The notes below the pieces were generated by a model. That model had not been told where the DNA came from. It saw nothing but the letters and a program-made list of their open reading frames with translations, and ran no database searches. Source: Aminobacter niigataensis (GTDB lineage: Bacteria > Pseudomonadota > Alphaproteobacteria > Rhizobiales > Rhizobiaceae). From it: a DNA stretch of 64,000 nt. Below are positions 1 to 9,202 of this stretch, piece after piece. The stretch spans positions 1,550,001 through 1,614,000 of the forward strand of contig NZ_JACHOT010000001.1 in NCBI RefSeq assembly GCF_014200015.1, in the 5' to 3' direction. The position numbers were made by a program, and so were the translations under genes. Position 1 is the stretch's first letter; each line of letters opens with the position of its first letter.

Positions 1-397
1 GTACGTTCTTCGGTGCCGACGGCACGCGCATCACTGTTGCCGAAGATCCTGACTACAACAAATTCGGAAATGGCGCCGACGACCTCTGGTATGTCAGGTT
101 TGATATTTCGGGGCGCGGAGCAGTTTACAATCAGCTGGGGCAATTTCAGCGATATGAAGACGTTAGTGCGTTTTCTGGATATATGGGCGGAACGACGATA
201 GGCGTTGGAAACACTGGGTTTTACTGGGAAAACGTAGTCAATGGGACATATTGGCTGGGCAAAAATAGTGTTCTCTATTCAGCCAATATGAGCGGATCCA
301 ACTTCGGACAGGCAATCAACTAGGTAATGCTACAGACAACGCCGAAGCCGACATCGATGTCCACACGACAACGGTCAGGCTGAATTACCGGCTTTGA
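1..397 (+). pseudogene. Broken tail of a probable outer-membrane beta-barrel protein (partial)
   Basis: The reading frame that starts at base 3 is open from the window edge to a TAG at 321-323. It encodes about 106 residues rich in Gly, Asn, Tyr and Phe in an alternating pattern, ending NFGQAIN. A second frame, from about 323 to a TGA at 395-397, ends TTTVRLNYRL, which resembles the terminal beta-strand signature of outer-membrane barrels (last residue often Phe). The two frames overlap at the first stop, so one frameshift would join them into a single C-terminus. The start lies outside the window. Calling it a barrel is inference from composition and the final strand only; two separate fragments is the alternative. 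Confidence 0.4.
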
Positions 398-436
398 GGG
401 GTACACACTCCCCTAGCCCCGGCCTCGCGGGTTTTT
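397..436 (+). terminator. Possible weak hairpin terminator after the broken barrel gene
   Basis: Directly after the stop at 395-397 there is a 5-bp inverted repeat, AGGGG...CCCCT (397-414). A second short GC hairpin (417-431) follows and ends in five T residues at 432-436. Stems are short, so termination strength is doubtful. Confidence 0.3.
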
Positions 437-514
437 GCTTGCACCTGAAATGCAATAGCCTCGCCGGCCGGAGCCCGCGGGCGAATGAGCGTCAGGCGCG
501 TCGCAACGTGCGTG

Positions 515-693
515 CTGCGCAAGAGCGTCCAGGAGCTGCTGGGCCATCGCGACGTCGCGACCACCACCAAATATGCCATGCGATGAAAGAAGACGTGCGT
601 GCTGCGCTGGAAGCAACCAGCCCCACGAAAAGTCCCACAACGAGTGCAGCGACAGATCAGAATGCATTGGATTCTTTGAATAAAGCGCGCTGA
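515..693 (+). pseudogene. Tyrosine integrase C-terminal fragment, frameshifted
   Basis: Frame 2 reads RKSVQELLGHRDVATTTKYA, the box II region of tyrosine recombinases, with the LGH motif and the catalytic Tyr in TTxxYAH-type context. It then hits TGA at 584-586. The next frame continues as HAMKEDVRAALEAT and a polar tail to TGA at 691-693, which is the expected sequence after the catalytic Tyr. A single deleted base near 577 explains the break. Nothing recognisable of the N-terminal or Arg/Lys catalytic region remains upstream, so this is a dead fragment. It points at the truncated tRNA-Pro 13 bases away. Confidence 0.75.
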
Positions 694-705
694 GAGACTA
701 TACCG

Positions 706-742
706 CCCAGTCAAGTGCGCTACCCGGCTGCGCTACACTCCG
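706..742 (-). pseudogene. Truncated tRNA-Pro(GGG), 5' 37 nt only
   Basis: The minus strand reads CGGAGTG, then TA, a D arm GCGC-AGCCGGGTA-GCGC, A, CTTGA and CTGGG. That is the acceptor 5' strand, D arm, anticodon 5' strand and loop bases through anticodon GGG. The next bases do not resemble the 3' anticodon strand, T arm or acceptor 3' strand. The gene is therefore cut exactly after the anticodon, a known crossover position for tRNA-targeting integrases. It cannot make a tRNA; another tRNA-Pro copy must serve the cell. Identification of the 5' half is strong; the mechanism is inferred. Confidence 0.75.
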
Positions 743-866
743 GACCGGTCGCGATGTATCTTGATAATGGCGTCCTGGTCAACCCAATTCGGCGGCTTTC
801 CCGCCAAACTTCTCCATCGCCAGGCAAGATATTGATGCCGCTGGCCAAAATCCCAGTGGAGCCGTT

Positions 867-1406
867 TCAGCGCACCTGATCGAGCAGCCGCTTGCACTCG
901 AGAAGGTCGAACAAGGCCTCCTGCAGCAGGGCGCGATTGTCACGGGAAAGCTTGCCGCTGTCGGCGGCAACGGGCCCGTCATCGTCGCCCTTGCCAAGCC
1001 CGAAGAAACGGCGGCTCGGCTTGGCCCGAGCCTCGCCGACCAGCATCTCCTCGTCGGCGCCGCGCGGCTGAGCTGCGGGCGTCATCGGTGCTTCGGCCTG
1101 CTTGCGCTGTGCGATCGCCTCGACAGCCTTCATGTCGCCGCTGCCGACCGCGACGAGGAACTGGTTGCCGTTGTCGCGCAACAGCTTCTGCACGCCCTTG
1201 ATGGTGTAGCCCTGCTCGTAGAGCATGTGCCGAATGCCCTTGATGAGCTCGACATCCTGCGGCCGGTAATAGCGGCGGCCACCACCGCGCTTCATCGGCT
1301 TGATCTGGGTGAAACGCGTCTCCCAGAAGCGCAGCACGTGCTGCGGCAGGTCGAGGTCTTCGGCCACTTCGCTTATGGTGCGGAAGGCGTCGGGGCTCTT
1401 GTCCAT
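867..1406 (-). CDS. MerR-family transcriptional regulator
   Basis: This 179-aa protein has an N-terminal MerR-type winged helix: [20 protein letters not shown], a [12 protein letters not shown] wing, and [19 protein letters not shown], at about residues 10-80. No effector-binding Cys cluster is visible. The remainder is low-complexity linker and a short amphipathic C-terminal helix ([19 protein letters not shown]). A MerR gene in this position, just downstream of ihfA, is common in rhizobia. I chose ATG 1406; a GTG three codons upstream (1415) is possible. The ligand and targets are unknown. It sits 114 bp downstream of ihfA on the same strand and may be cotranscribed with it. Confidence 0.85.
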   Translation of the reverse strand: MDKSPDAFRTISEVAEDLDLPQHVLRFWETRFTQIKPMKRGGGRRYYRPQDVELIKGIRHMLYEQGYTIKGVQKLLRDNGNQFLVAVGSGDMKAVEAIAQRKQAEAPMTPAAQPRGADEEMLVGEARAKPSRRFFGLGKGDDDGPVAADSGKLSRDNRALLQEALFDLLECKRLLDQVR

Positions 1407-1520
1407 GGTCGCCACTTTCGCAAAAACGATTCGTGATTCATTTCAGCGGTTTGCGCGGCAACATTCAAGCCCGGTGCGAATCACGCACCAGGCTTTCAAC
1501 CGTTTAGAGCGAGGTATTCG

Positions 1521-1844
1521 CTATTTGGCGGCTTTCGACTTGCCGTTCTGGTGAGCCCGCAGGATACGGCTCTTGAGCACGTTGGACGCCTTGAAGGTCA
1601 TCACCCGGCGCGGCAGGATCGGCACTTCTTCGCCGGTCTTGGGGTTGCGGCCGACACGTTCGTTCTTGTCGCGGACATGAAATGTGGCGAAAGACGACAA
1701 TTTGACTGTCTCGCCGCGCACGATCGCTTCGCAGATTTCGTCGAGAACCGTTTCGACCAGTTGCGCCGATTCGGTGCGCGAAAGGCCGACTTTCCGGTAG
1801 ACGGATTCAGCGAGGTCGGCACGCGTAAGTGTCTTTCCCCCCAT
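1521..1844 (-). CDS. ihfA: Integration host factor subunit alpha
   Basis: This 107-aa HU/IHF-fold DNA-bending protein starts [20 protein letters not shown] and carries the beta-arm region [14 protein letters not shown] followed by RRVMTFKAS, diagnostic of IHF-alpha. With IhfB it makes sharp DNA bends used in replication, recombination and sigma-54 promoters. ATG 1844 is preferred over an upstream TTG (1856), because the GAGGA ribosome site (about 12 nt from the ATG) abuts the TTG. The C-terminal tail is basic and Lys/Ala rich. It lies 131 bp downstream of fabH, in the usual alphaproteobacterial order plsX-fabH-ihfA. Confidence 0.93.
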   Translation of the reverse strand: MGGKTLTRADLAESVYRKVGLSRTESAQLVETVLDEICEAIVRGETVKLSSFATFHVRDKNERVGRNPKTGEEVPILPRRVMTFKASNVLKSRILRAHQNGKSKAAK

Positions 1845-1975
1845 GCGACGGTCCAATCCTCAAAAATCTGAAATTCAGCAAACGCGGCGGAGGTTAAGTA
1901 ATTGATCCGTCAAGGTCAAGGACCGATGCCATGACCTTGGGGCGGACGCCATACGGGCTTGCCGAGGCGCCGAAA

Positions 1976-2947
1976 TCACCACCTGAGAAGGACGGCACCC
2001 CAGGTAAAGCCACCGCCCATGGCTTCAAGCATGACGAGATCGCCCTTCTTGATGCGGCCGTCGGCAACGGCGGTGGAAAGCGCCAGCGGCACCGAGGCGG
2101 CGGATGTGTTGCCATGGAGATGCACGGTGACCACGGCCTTGTCTTCGGCGATGCCGAGTTTCTTGGCCGAGGCATCGATGATGCGCTTGTTGGCCTGATG
2201 CGGCACGAACCAGTCGAGCGTGTCGGCAGAAACGCCGGTCTGGGCAAAAACGTCCTCGATCACGTCGGTGATCATGCCGACTGCGTGCTTGAAGACTTCG
2301 CGTCCTTCCATCTTGAGATGGCCGACCGTGCCGGTCGTCGACGGCCCGCCGTCGACATAGAGCTTGTCCTTGTGGGTACCGTCGGAGCGCAGGCTGGCCG
2401 CCAGAACGCCACGGTCGGCGATAGTGCCCTGCCCTTCCTCGGCCTCGAGCACCAGCGCACCGGCACCATCGCCGAACAGCACGCAGGTCGAGCGGTCGCT
2501 CCAGTCAAGGATGCGCGAGAAGGTCTCGGAACCAATGACCAGGACGCGCTTGGCAAGACCGCCCTTGATGTAGAGGTCGGCAGTCGTGACGGCATAGACG
2601 AAGCCGCTGCACACCGCCTGCATGTCGAAAGCGAAACCGTGGCGCATGCCGAGCCGGTTCTGGATCTCGACTGCGGTCGCCGGGAATGTGTTGTTGGGCG
2701 TCGAGGTCGCCAGCACGATCAGGTCGATGTCGTCAGGCGTCAAGCCGGCATTGGCAAGGGCGGCACGGGCGGCCGCCTCGCCCAGCGAGGCCGTCGTTTC
2801 GTCGTCGGCGGCGATATGGCGCTGACGGATGCCGGTGCGCTGGGCGATCCACTCGTCCGAGGTCTCGACCATGCCTTCGAAATCGGCGTTCTTCATGATG
2901 CGGCGGGGCAGCGCCGAACCGATGCCGCGCACAACTGATCTGATCAC
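1976..2947 (-). CDS. fabH: 3-oxoacyl-ACP synthase III (KAS III)
   Basis: This 323-aa condensing enzyme starts fatty acid elongation by joining an acyl-CoA, usually acetyl-CoA, to malonyl-ACP. The thiolase-fold catalytic triad is visible: Cys113 in MQAVCSGF, His250 in [11 protein letters not shown] and Asn280 in LHGNTSAAS, with the glycine-rich C-terminal [11 protein letters not shown]. Length is normal for the family. The start is GTG (2947), preceded by AGGA about 9 nt away. It lies 11 bp downstream of plsX, so both are almost certainly one transcript linking acyl-phosphate and fatty acid synthesis. Substrate preference cannot be read from sequence alone. Confidence 0.95.
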   Translation of the reverse strand: MIRSVVRGIGSALPRRIMKNADFEGMVETSDEWIAQRTGIRQRHIAADDETTASLGEAAARAALANAGLTPDDIDLIVLATSTPNNTFPATAVEIQNRLGMRHGFAFDMQAVCSGFVYAVTTADLYIKGGLAKRVLVIGSETFSRILDWSDRSTCVLFGDGAGALVLEAEEGQGTIADRGVLAASLRSDGTHKDKLYVDGGPSTTGTVGHLKMEGREVFKHAVGMITDVIEDVFAQTGVSADTLDWFVPHQANKRIIDASAKKLGIAEDKAVVTVHLHGNTSAASVPLALSTAVADGRIKKGDLVMLEAMGGGFTWGAVLLRW

Positions 2948-2958
2948 TTTGAAAAATC

Positions 2959-4026
2959 CTATTCCTGATCTTCGACCGCAGCAGCGGGGCGCCCCATCTG
3001 AGCATGTGGGTTGCGTGCATGAAACAAATCCAGATCGGCCTCGATGCGGTCGAGCAGCCGGTTCCGGACCATATCATAGGCCATTTCGATGGCGGCAGCG
3101 AAGCCGTCCGCGTCGGCCCCGCCATGGCTCTTCACCACGATCCCGTTGAGGCCGAGGAACACGCCGCCATTGGCGCGACGCACATCCATCTTCTCGCGCA
3201 GGCGGTCGAATGCGCCCTTGGCGAAGATGTAGCCGATCTTGGCCATCAGCGTGCGGCTCATCGCTTCGCGCAGATAGCCGCCAATCTGGCGCGCGGTGCC
3301 TTCGGCGGTCTTGAGCGCGATGTTGCCCGAAAAACCCTCCGTGACAACGACGTCGGTGACGCCCTTGCCGATATCGTCGCCCTCGACGAAGCCCTGGTAG
3401 GTCATCGATGCCATGTTGGCCTCGCGCAGCATGCGTCCGGCTTCCTTGACCTCCTCCTGGCCCTTGATCTCTTCGACGCCGACATTGAGCAGGCCGACGG
3501 TGGGCCGCTCGATGCCGAACAGCGCCCGCGCCATGCCGGTGCCGAGAATGGCGAAATCGATGAGCTGGTGGGCGTCGGCACCGATGGTCGCGCCGACATC
3601 GAGCACCACGCTCTCGCCACGCGTCGTCGGCCAAAGGGCGGCGATCGCCGGCCGATCGATGGTGGCCATGGTGCGCAGGCAGAATTTCGACATCGCCATC
3701 AGCGCGCCGGTATTGCCGGCGGACACGCAGGCATCGGCGGTGTCGGACTTGACCGCCTCGATGGCCTTCCACATCGAGGATTTCCAGCGGCCCTGGCGCA
3801 GCGCCTGGCTGGGCTTGTCGTCCATCCTCACCGCAACCTCGCAGTGAACGAACTCGCTGACGGCGGCCAGCCGCGGATGCTTGGCCAATTCGGGGCGAAC
3901 CACTTCCTCGCGGCCGTAGATGATGAAGCGAATATCGGTGCGCCTGGTGGCGACCTTGGCCAAGGCGGGAATGATCACGGAAGGGCCGTGATCGCCACCC
4001 ATGGCATCAATGGAAATCTTGATCAC
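2959..4026 (-). CDS. plsX: Phosphate acyltransferase PlsX
   Basis: This 355-aa enzyme converts acyl-ACP and phosphate to acyl-phosphate for the PlsX-PlsY phospholipid pathway. Family hallmarks are the N-terminal [23 protein letters not shown], the [10 protein letters not shown] block, [11 protein letters not shown] and [14 protein letters not shown]. It is full length, with a start (ATG 4026) at the canonical [11 protein letters not shown]. The product acts at the inner face of the membrane. It precedes fabH by 11 bp. The DUF177 gene upstream (4132-4686) is on the same strand 105 bp away, the order seen in many proteobacteria. Confidence 0.95.
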   Translation of the reverse strand: MIKISIDAMGGDHGPSVIIPALAKVATRRTDIRFIIYGREEVVRPELAKHPRLAAVSEFVHCEVAVRMDDKPSQALRQGRWKSSMWKAIEAVKSDTADACVSAGNTGALMAMSKFCLRTMATIDRPAIAALWPTTRGESVVLDVGATIGADAHQLIDFAILGTGMARALFGIERPTVGLLNVGVEEIKGQEEVKEAGRMLREANMASMTYQGFVEGDDIGKGVTDVVVTEGFSGNIALKTAEGTARQIGGYLREAMSRTLMAKIGYIFAKGAFDRLREKMDVRRANGGVFLGLNGIVVKSHGGADADGFAAAIEMAYDMVRNRLLDRIEADLDLFHARNPHAQMGRPAAAVEDQE

Positions 4027-4131
4027 GCGTCGGTCATCTCACTGTTGGCGTCGCAGGGCAGGCAAAAGTCCGGCGAAAATAGCGGTTCTGGACGACCGCA
4101 CAACCGGGATTACGCGAAACGGCGGGCGTTT

Positions 4132-4686
4132 TCAAAGTTTCTTGGATATGAGGCGGAGCTTTTTCTGGAATTCGCTCTCGATCGGCTCGATGTCGTCGTC
4201 GCCGGAACTGGCGACCGCAGCACCCGTCTTGCGCGGATAAGGATCGATGGCCAGACCGAAGAATTCCTCGGCAAGGGCGCCTGCGTCAATCGTGTCGCCG
4301 GTGAAGGTTTCCGGGCTGTCGGGACCATCGGCATCCAGCAGGATTTCGCCGGCAGAATTGAAGCCCTGCCTGGCAAGCTTGGAATCTTCGGGCAGATAGA
4401 CGCCTTCGATATCCTCGTCGATGGTCGCTTCGACCGGGTCGAGCGTGACGATGCATGCCTGGGTGATCCGAGCCTGCACGCGGCCGCTGACCTTGACGCC
4501 GTTGCGCTTCCATTTGGTGATCAAGAGGTCCGCCTTGTAGCGTTCTACCGACACCAGGTCGTGGGCCTCGGCAAGAGCTGCGCGCTGCGCCGCATCTGCA
4601 TCTACGACAACGGCCATGCCCTTTTGTGGCAGCCGCGCGATGTTGACCGGGAAGGAAACCGGGCTTCGGGTCTCATCAAATTTCAT
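4132..4686 (-). CDS. DUF177 / YceD-family protein
   Basis: This 184-aa cytosolic protein of the DUF177 family contains the conserved block VSGRVQARITQACIVTLDPV near the middle and an acidic segment, with FFGLAIDPYPRK and a basic C-terminus. E. coli YceD lies beside rpmF and has been linked to 23S rRNA processing; plant relatives have the same role. A role in ribosome assembly here is therefore family inference. It sits 12 bp downstream of the cytochrome bc1 chaperone gene and upstream of plsX, the usual alphaproteobacterial order. Confidence 0.85.
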   Translation of the reverse strand: MKFDETRSPVSFPVNIARLPQKGMAVVVDADAAQRAALAEAHDLVSVERYKADLLITKWKRNGVKVSGRVQARITQACIVTLDPVEATIDEDIEGVYLPEDSKLARQGFNSAGEILLDADGPDSPETFTGDTIDAGALAEEFFGLAIDPYPRKTGAAVASSGDDDIEPIESEFQKKLRLISKKL

Positions 4687-4698
4687 GGGTCGCCTCCT

Positions 4699-5241
4699 TC
4701 AGGCTGCCTGCGGCACCGGATATGTCAGTTTGCCGGCACATATATCCTGCGAAGGCAGCTCTGCCAGAGCGCGATTCGCCGCAAAGACATAATCCGCGAG
4801 TTCCGAGGCCTGGGGCCATTCCTTGGCATCCGGACGAACGTTGCGCATCAGCGCCGCAGCAAGGGCCGCATGATCGACTCGCTCGAGCGCGTCCTTGTAG
4901 GACTCAGTGCGGCCGTAGAACATCTTCGCCAGCTTCTTCATGCGCTTGGGCACGCCGACATCGCTGATGCCGAGCTCACGCAGGGAATGATCGACATCGA
5001 GGAAGAACTCGTCGATCAGCTGCTGGGCAATGTCGGCGGAAGCCCCGGTTTCGCCGCGCAGGCGATGCTGGAACAGGAACATGTGCAGGGAAAGCATCTC
5101 GAAACGGCCAAGCGGCGTATCGGGCACGTCCCAGGCGGAATAAAATGGCTCCTGCCGCGCCGCTGCCACGATTCGTGTATAGAGCGCGTCCGTGATGGCG
5201 CGGTTGGCTTGGCGTTCACGGCCAAACAGACGCTGGAACAT
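4699..5241 (-). CDS. Ubiquinol-cytochrome c chaperone (CBP3 family)
   Basis: This 180-aa protein of the CBP3/UQCC1 family (Ubiq_cyt_C_chap) helps assemble cytochrome b of the bc1 complex. Recognisable features are an N-terminal amphipathic helix with AITDALYTRIVAAARQEPFY, the block FEMLSLHMFLFQHRL, and IAQQLIDEFFLDVDHSLRELGISD followed by VPKRMKKLAKMFYGR. No signal peptide is present, as expected for an inner-face assembly factor. It is divergent from bamE, whose start lies 112 bp away, so the two share a promoter region. It is followed at 12 bp by the DUF177 gene. Confidence 0.88.
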   Translation of the reverse strand: MFQRLFGRERQANRAITDALYTRIVAAARQEPFYSAWDVPDTPLGRFEMLSLHMFLFQHRLRGETGASADIAQQLIDEFFLDVDHSLRELGISDVGVPKRMKKLAKMFYGRTESYKDALERVDHAALAAALMRNVRPDAKEWPQASELADYVFAANRALAELPSQDICAGKLTYPVPQAA

Positions 5242-5353
5242 TTGAGGGCGGTCTCCCGGGGACCCGTTTCGCTAAGTGGCCTTGTTGCATCGGCGCGCAA
5301 GCTGGTTTACCGGTTTTGCGGCTTCGCGCAAGCAGAGGCTCTGGCACGACAGG

Positions 5354-5887
5354 ATGGAGTTGTTGTTGCACTCGCTGAAATTCAAGATGCCATTTTCGTT
5401 GCGTCCGGCTGGCGCAGTTTCGCTAATCGTGGCCGCAGCCGCGCTTTCGGCGTGCAACACCTCGAAGACCTTCGGTGACCTGACCCCCAGCGAGACGCTG
5501 ACCCAGGGCTACGTCATCGACCAGCAGTCGATCGATTCCGTGCCCGTTGGTTCCAGCCGCGAGCAGGTCTTGCTTGCGCTGGGCACGCCGTCGACGACAG
5601 CAACCTTCGACAACGAGGTGTTTTATTACATCTCGCAGACGCGCAAGCGCGCCGTCGCCTTCGCCAAGCCCAAGCTTGTCGAACAGCGCGTGCTGGCCGT
5701 CTATTTCGGCGCCGACGGGCGCGTCACCAACATCGCCAACTACGGCATGCAGGATGGCAAGGTGTTCGACTTCATCTCGCGCACGACGCCGACCGGCGGC
5801 AAGGACCAGAACTTCCTCGGCCAGCTGCTTGCAGGCGCGGGCAAGATGGGCTCGAGCGCGGCCAGCAGCATTTTCGGCGGCAGCTAG
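5354..5887 (+). CDS. bamE: Outer membrane protein assembly factor BamE
   Basis: This 177-aa lipoprotein carries a hydrophobic signal ending LSAC (lipobox, Cys about residue 34). The SmpA/OmlA fold follows: VPVGSSREQVLLALGTPS is the conserved start of the domain, then EVFYYISQTRKR and LAVYFGADGRV. BamE is part of the BAM complex that folds beta-barrel proteins into the outer membrane. I chose ATG 5354, just after GACAGG; ATG 5387 gives a shorter signal and is possible, while upstream starts only add residues before the signal peptide. It is divergent from the bc1 chaperone gene and ends at a strong terminator at 5925. Confidence 0.9.
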   Translation: MELLLHSLKFKMPFSLRPAGAVSLIVAAAALSACNTSKTFGDLTPSETLTQGYVIDQQSIDSVPVGSSREQVLLALGTPSTTATFDNEVFYYISQTRKRAVAFAKPKLVEQRVLAVYFGADGRVTNIANYGMQDGKVFDFISRTTPTGGKDQNFLGQLLAGAGKMGSSAASSIFGGS

Positions 5888-5924
5888 GCCCGCACAAGAC
5901 TTTTCAGAAATCTCAGGCAACAGG

Positions 5925-5952
5925 ACCCGCGGGAGCAATCCCGCGGGTTTTT
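5925..5952 (+). terminator. Rho-independent terminator after bamE
   Basis: A perfect 10-bp stem ACCCGCGGGA / TCCCGCGGGT with GCAA tetraloop is followed directly by a T run. It lies 38 bp after the bamE stop and in the sense orientation for bamE. Confidence 0.93.
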
Positions 5953-5976
5953 CTTTGCGCCCACCACCGGCACGCG

Positions 5977-6010
5977 AAAAAACCCCGCCCGCATGGTGCG
6001 CGGACGGGGC
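5977..6010 (-). terminator. Rho-independent terminator after hppA
   Basis: On the minus strand, a GCCCCGTCCGC / GCGGGCGGGG hairpin is followed by TTTTTT. It is placed 48 bp past the hppA stop and back to back with the bamE terminator, so transcription from both sides is insulated. Confidence 0.88.
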
Positions 6011-6057
6011 TGAATCGAGCAGACAGCATCGGCAGGCCAACCGCCTGCCGGGTTTGA

Positions 6058-8205
6058 TCAGCTATGCGCCAGGACGGCGAGCAGCAGGAGCGCGACGATA
6101 TTGGTGATCTTGATCGCCGGGTTCACGGCCGGACCGGCGGTGTCCTTGTAGGGATCGCCGACGGTATCGCCCGTCACCGATGCCTTGTGCGCCTCCGAGC
6201 CCTTCAGGTGCTTGACGCCGTCCTTGTCGGTGAAGCCGTCCTCGAACGACTTCTTGGCGTTGTCCCATGCGCCGCCGCCCGAGGTCATCGAGATGGCCAC
6301 GAACAAGCCGTTGACGATGACGCCGAGAAGCGAAGCGCCGAGGGCCGCGAAAGCCGAGGCCTTGGAACCGGAGATCAGAAGCACGCCGAAATAGACGACC
6401 AGCGGCGCCAGAACCGGCAGCAGCGACGGGATGATCATTTCCTTGATCGCCGCCTTGGTCAGCAAATCGACCGCACGGGCATAGTTGGGCTTTGACGTTC
6501 CCTTCATGATGCCCGGATCCTCGCGGAACTGCTTGCGCACCTCCTCGACGATGGCGCCCGCGGCCCGGCCGACGGCGGTCATGGCGATGCCGCCGAACAG
6601 ATAGGGGATGAGGCCGCCGAAGATCAGGCCGGCGACGACGTAAGGGTTGGAGAGGTCGAACGACACCGTGCCGATATCAGCAAAGTACGGGTACTGCGCA
6701 CTGTTGGCGGCGAAGTACTGCAGATCGTAGCTGTAGGCGGCAAACAGCACCAGCGCGCCGAGACCGGCGGAGCCGATGGCGTAGCCCTTGGTGACAGCCT
6801 TGGTGGTGTTGCCGACCGCGTCGAGCGCGTCGGTGGAATGGCGCACTTCCTTGGGCAGGCCGGCCATTTCGGCAATGCCACCGGCATTGTCGGTGACAGG
6901 GCCGAAGGCATCGAGCGCAACGATCATGCCGGCAAGGCCGAGCATCGTGGTAACCGCGATCGCCGTACCGAACAGGCCGGCAAGCTGGAACGTCGAGATG
7001 ATGCCGCCGACGATGACGATCGCCGGAAGTGCCGTCGATTCGAGCGACACCGCCAGGCCCTGGATGACGTTGGTGCCGTGACCGGTGACCGACGCCTGGG
7101 CGATCGAGTTGACCGGCCGCTTGTTGGTGCCGGTGTAATACTCGGTGATGACGACGATCAGGCCCGTTACCACGAGGCCGACGAGGCCGCAGATGAACAG
7201 GTTCTGGCCCGTAATCAGCACGCCGCCACCGGTGCCGATCTCGCCCCAGCCGACAGTCAGCGACGTCGCCGCCCCAAGACCGACGATGGACAACAGGCCG
7301 GTGACGATCAGCCCCTTGTAGAGGGCGCCCATGATCGAGCCGTTGGAACCGAGCTTGACGAAGAAAGTGCCGATGATCGAGGTGATGATGCAGGCGCCGC
7401 AGATGGCGAGCGGATAGAGCATGACATTGGAAAGCACTTCCGTGCCGCCGAAGAAGATGGCGCCCAGGACCATGGTGGCGACGACGGTCACCGCATAGGT
7501 CTCGAACAGGTCGGCGGCCATGCCGGCACAATCGCCGACATTGTCGCCGACGTTGTCGGCGATGGTGGCCGGGTTGCGCGGATCATCCTCGGGAATTCCA
7601 GCTTCGACCTTGCCGACGAGATCGCCACCAACATCGGCACCCTTGGTGAAGATACCGCCACCGAGACGGGCGAAGATCGAGATCAGCGAGGCGCCAAAGC
7701 CGAGCGCCACGAGCGAATCGATGACAACGCGATCAGCAGGCCCGTAGCCCATCGGGCCGGTGAGAATGAGGTAGTAGACCGAGACACCAAGCAAGGCGAG
7801 GCCGGCAACCAGCATGCCGGTGATGGCGCCCGACTTGAAGGCGATATCGAGGCCGGCGGCGAGGCTGTTGGAGGCGGCCTGGGCGGTACGAACATTCGCG
7901 CGAACCGAGACATGCATGCCGATGAAACCGGCGGCCCCCGAAAGCACTGCACCAATCAAAAAGCCAATCGCCGCGGATGCGGAAAGCAGCCACCAAGCGA
8001 GCAGGAACACGACGACGCCGACGATGGCGATGGTGGTGTATTGGCGCGCCAGATATGCCTGCGCACCTTCCCGGATGGCGGCGGAGATTTCCTGCATGCG
8101 CGCATTGCCCTGATCGGCTGCGAGAACCGACTGAGTCGCCCATATGGCGTAAAGGACAGATAGCAGGCCGCAGGCGATGACGACGTAAAGCATTGTCATT
8201 GCCAA
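6058..8205 (-). CDS. hppA: Proton-translocating membrane pyrophosphatase, K+-independent type
   Basis: This 715-aa integral membrane protein with about 16 predicted transmembrane helices couples pyrophosphate hydrolysis to proton export. The catalytic loop signature is present ([20 protein letters not shown], then [17 protein letters not shown]). The K+-dependence site reads [10 protein letters not shown]: a Lys where K+-dependent enzymes have Ala, which marks the K+-independent H+-pumping subfamily. The C-terminus has the usual [18 protein letters not shown] motif. ATG 8205 begins a hydrophobic first helix. It is a single-gene unit with its own terminator at 5977-6010. Confidence 0.95.
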   Translation of the reverse strand: MAMTMLYVVIACGLLSVLYAIWATQSVLAADQGNARMQEISAAIREGAQAYLARQYTTIAIVGVVVFLLAWWLLSASAAIGFLIGAVLSGAAGFIGMHVSVRANVRTAQAASNSLAAGLDIAFKSGAITGMLVAGLALLGVSVYYLILTGPMGYGPADRVVIDSLVALGFGASLISIFARLGGGIFTKGADVGGDLVGKVEAGIPEDDPRNPATIADNVGDNVGDCAGMAADLFETYAVTVVATMVLGAIFFGGTEVLSNVMLYPLAICGACIITSIIGTFFVKLGSNGSIMGALYKGLIVTGLLSIVGLGAATSLTVGWGEIGTGGGVLITGQNLFICGLVGLVVTGLIVVITEYYTGTNKRPVNSIAQASVTGHGTNVIQGLAVSLESTALPAIVIVGGIISTFQLAGLFGTAIAVTTMLGLAGMIVALDAFGPVTDNAGGIAEMAGLPKEVRHSTDALDAVGNTTKAVTKGYAIGSAGLGALVLFAAYSYDLQYFAANSAQYPYFADIGTVSFDLSNPYVVAGLIFGGLIPYLFGGIAMTAVGRAAGAIVEEVRKQFREDPGIMKGTSKPNYARAVDLLTKAAIKEMIIPSLLPVLAPLVVYFGVLLISGSKASAFAALGASLLGVIVNGLFVAISMTSGGGAWDNAKKSFEDGFTDKDGVKHLKGSEAHKASVTGDTVGDPYKDTAGPAVNPAIKITNIVALLLLAVLAHS

Positions 8206-8393
8206 TTCTCTTCCCTGATTGTGCCCGGAATTCCCCTCCCCGGGCTAGTGAACGAGACCGGCAGCCTCTACGCGGTTTCCGGCCCCTGGCGAACAATCCG
8301 AAACAGGGCAGCGAACGTCAAGACATCGCCAAGCTTTTGTCCCGGCTTTCGCTGCCTGCCCCGAATAGGCTGAACTCAAACGACAAATTCAAC

Positions 8394-8888
8394 TCAGGCG
8401 AGATCATGGTCCGGCTGGTTGACGAAGATCAGCACAGCCAGCATCGTCATGTAGAACTTGAATGCGGCCTCCTGGCCGTTCCAGGTGCTGGACTGCCACA
8501 TGGCGAACCACTCACCGCCGACGACCATGAAGCCGAGGAACCAGACAAGGAAACCCATGGTGGCGCCGATGACGACAAAGCCCTTGGCATCGTTGAATTC
8601 CCTGCCGGAACCCTTGCGGGCTTGCCAGAGCTTGAAAGCTGCGACCAGGAACAGCACGCAGGTCAATGCTTCGCCGACAATGATCAGCCAATAACCGGCG
8701 GTCCACAAAGCAGGGCTGGTGATCGAGCGATACATCAGCGCATTGCCCGGAAATGTGGTGTCCATGCTGAGCACATGCTGAACGAAGGCGAAATTGGAGC
8801 CATAGTCAGTGATGTTGCCGAACGCTACAAGGAAGGCGAAGGCCGCGAGGCAAAGGGACATTACGATCTTTGAGAGACGCAAGGTCAT
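8394..8888 (-). CDS. DUF2165 family small membrane protein
   Basis: This 164-aa protein with four predicted transmembrane helices matches the DUF2165 family: an N-terminal TM, the loop YGSNFAFVQHVLSMDTTFPG, W-rich second and third helices, and WFAMWQSSTWNGQEAAFKFY before the last TM. Function is unknown. A strong AGGAG site 9 nt upstream supports ATG 8888. Its start codon shares a CATG with the start of the plus-strand gene at 8887. It lies upstream of hppA with a 188-bp gap. Confidence 0.82.
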   Translation of the reverse strand: MTLRLSKIVMSLCLAAFAFLVAFGNITDYGSNFAFVQHVLSMDTTFPGNALMYRSITSPALWTAGYWLIIVGEALTCVLFLVAAFKLWQARKGSGREFNDAKGFVVIGATMGFLVWFLGFMVVGGEWFAMWQSSTWNGQEAAFKFYMTMLAVLIFVNQPDHDLA

Positions 8889-9198
8889 GGCAAGAACTCC
8901 TGCAGGTCAAACATCGGGGCATCAACCAGATCAATTGCCGAGTCTCGGCAACGATGCAACCGGCCGCCCGGTCAGCATTTCGCTGACAGCGACGGCAAAA
9001 GCATATGTCGGGAAGGCCGGCATCGACGTTGAGCTGGAAGCAATGCGGCTGTCTGCCGACTGTCAGATCGGGGACGTAGTGTCGATATCTTCTGGCGGCA
9101 CCTCGCATGACTTTGCAGTCATGCGCCGCCGTTGGATCGTCGACCGGTCGCGCAGCCGGCTCGAAGTGACACTCGACCACCCCGTTCGCGGGCGGTGA
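8887..9198 (+). CDS. Conserved-looking hypothetical protein (103 aa)
   Basis: I do not recognise this 103-aa protein. It has a polar N-terminus, then a compact beta-rich part including SISLTATAKAYVGKAG, QIGDVVSIS and DFAVMRRRWIVDRSRSRLEV. The size and pattern would fit a small beta-barrel, but that is a guess. ATG 8887 follows AAGG at about 5 nt and overlaps the start of the divergent DUF2165 gene. It ends 4 bp before the stop of the convergent yehW gene. Coding is plausible because the frame fills the gap exactly. Confidence 0.45.
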   Translation: MARTPAGQTSGHQPDQLPSLGNDATGRPVSISLTATAKAYVGKAGIDVELEAMRLSADCQIGDVVSISSGGTSHDFAVMRRRWIVDRSRSRLEVTLDHPVRGR

Positions 9199-9202
9199 AA
9201 CG

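Larger units (their letters stand above)
1..705. mobile_element. Decayed remnant of an integrative element at a tRNA-Pro gene
   Basis: This left edge contains only broken coding sequence: an outer-membrane-like protein tail, then a frameshifted C-terminal piece of a tyrosine integrase whose last codons lie a few bases from a truncated tRNA-Pro. Integrase beside a tRNA is the classic arrangement of an integrated element; that the whole stretch is one decayed element is inference. The left boundary lies outside the window. Conserved chromosomal genes begin at 867. Confidence 0.55.

Noticed and set aside
3004-5478. Very long plus-strand open frame (over 800 codons) across plsX, DUF177 and the bc1 chaperone
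   Set aside because: It is antisense to three well-recognised genes; high-GC codon bias leaves the opposite frame open. The translation has no domains.
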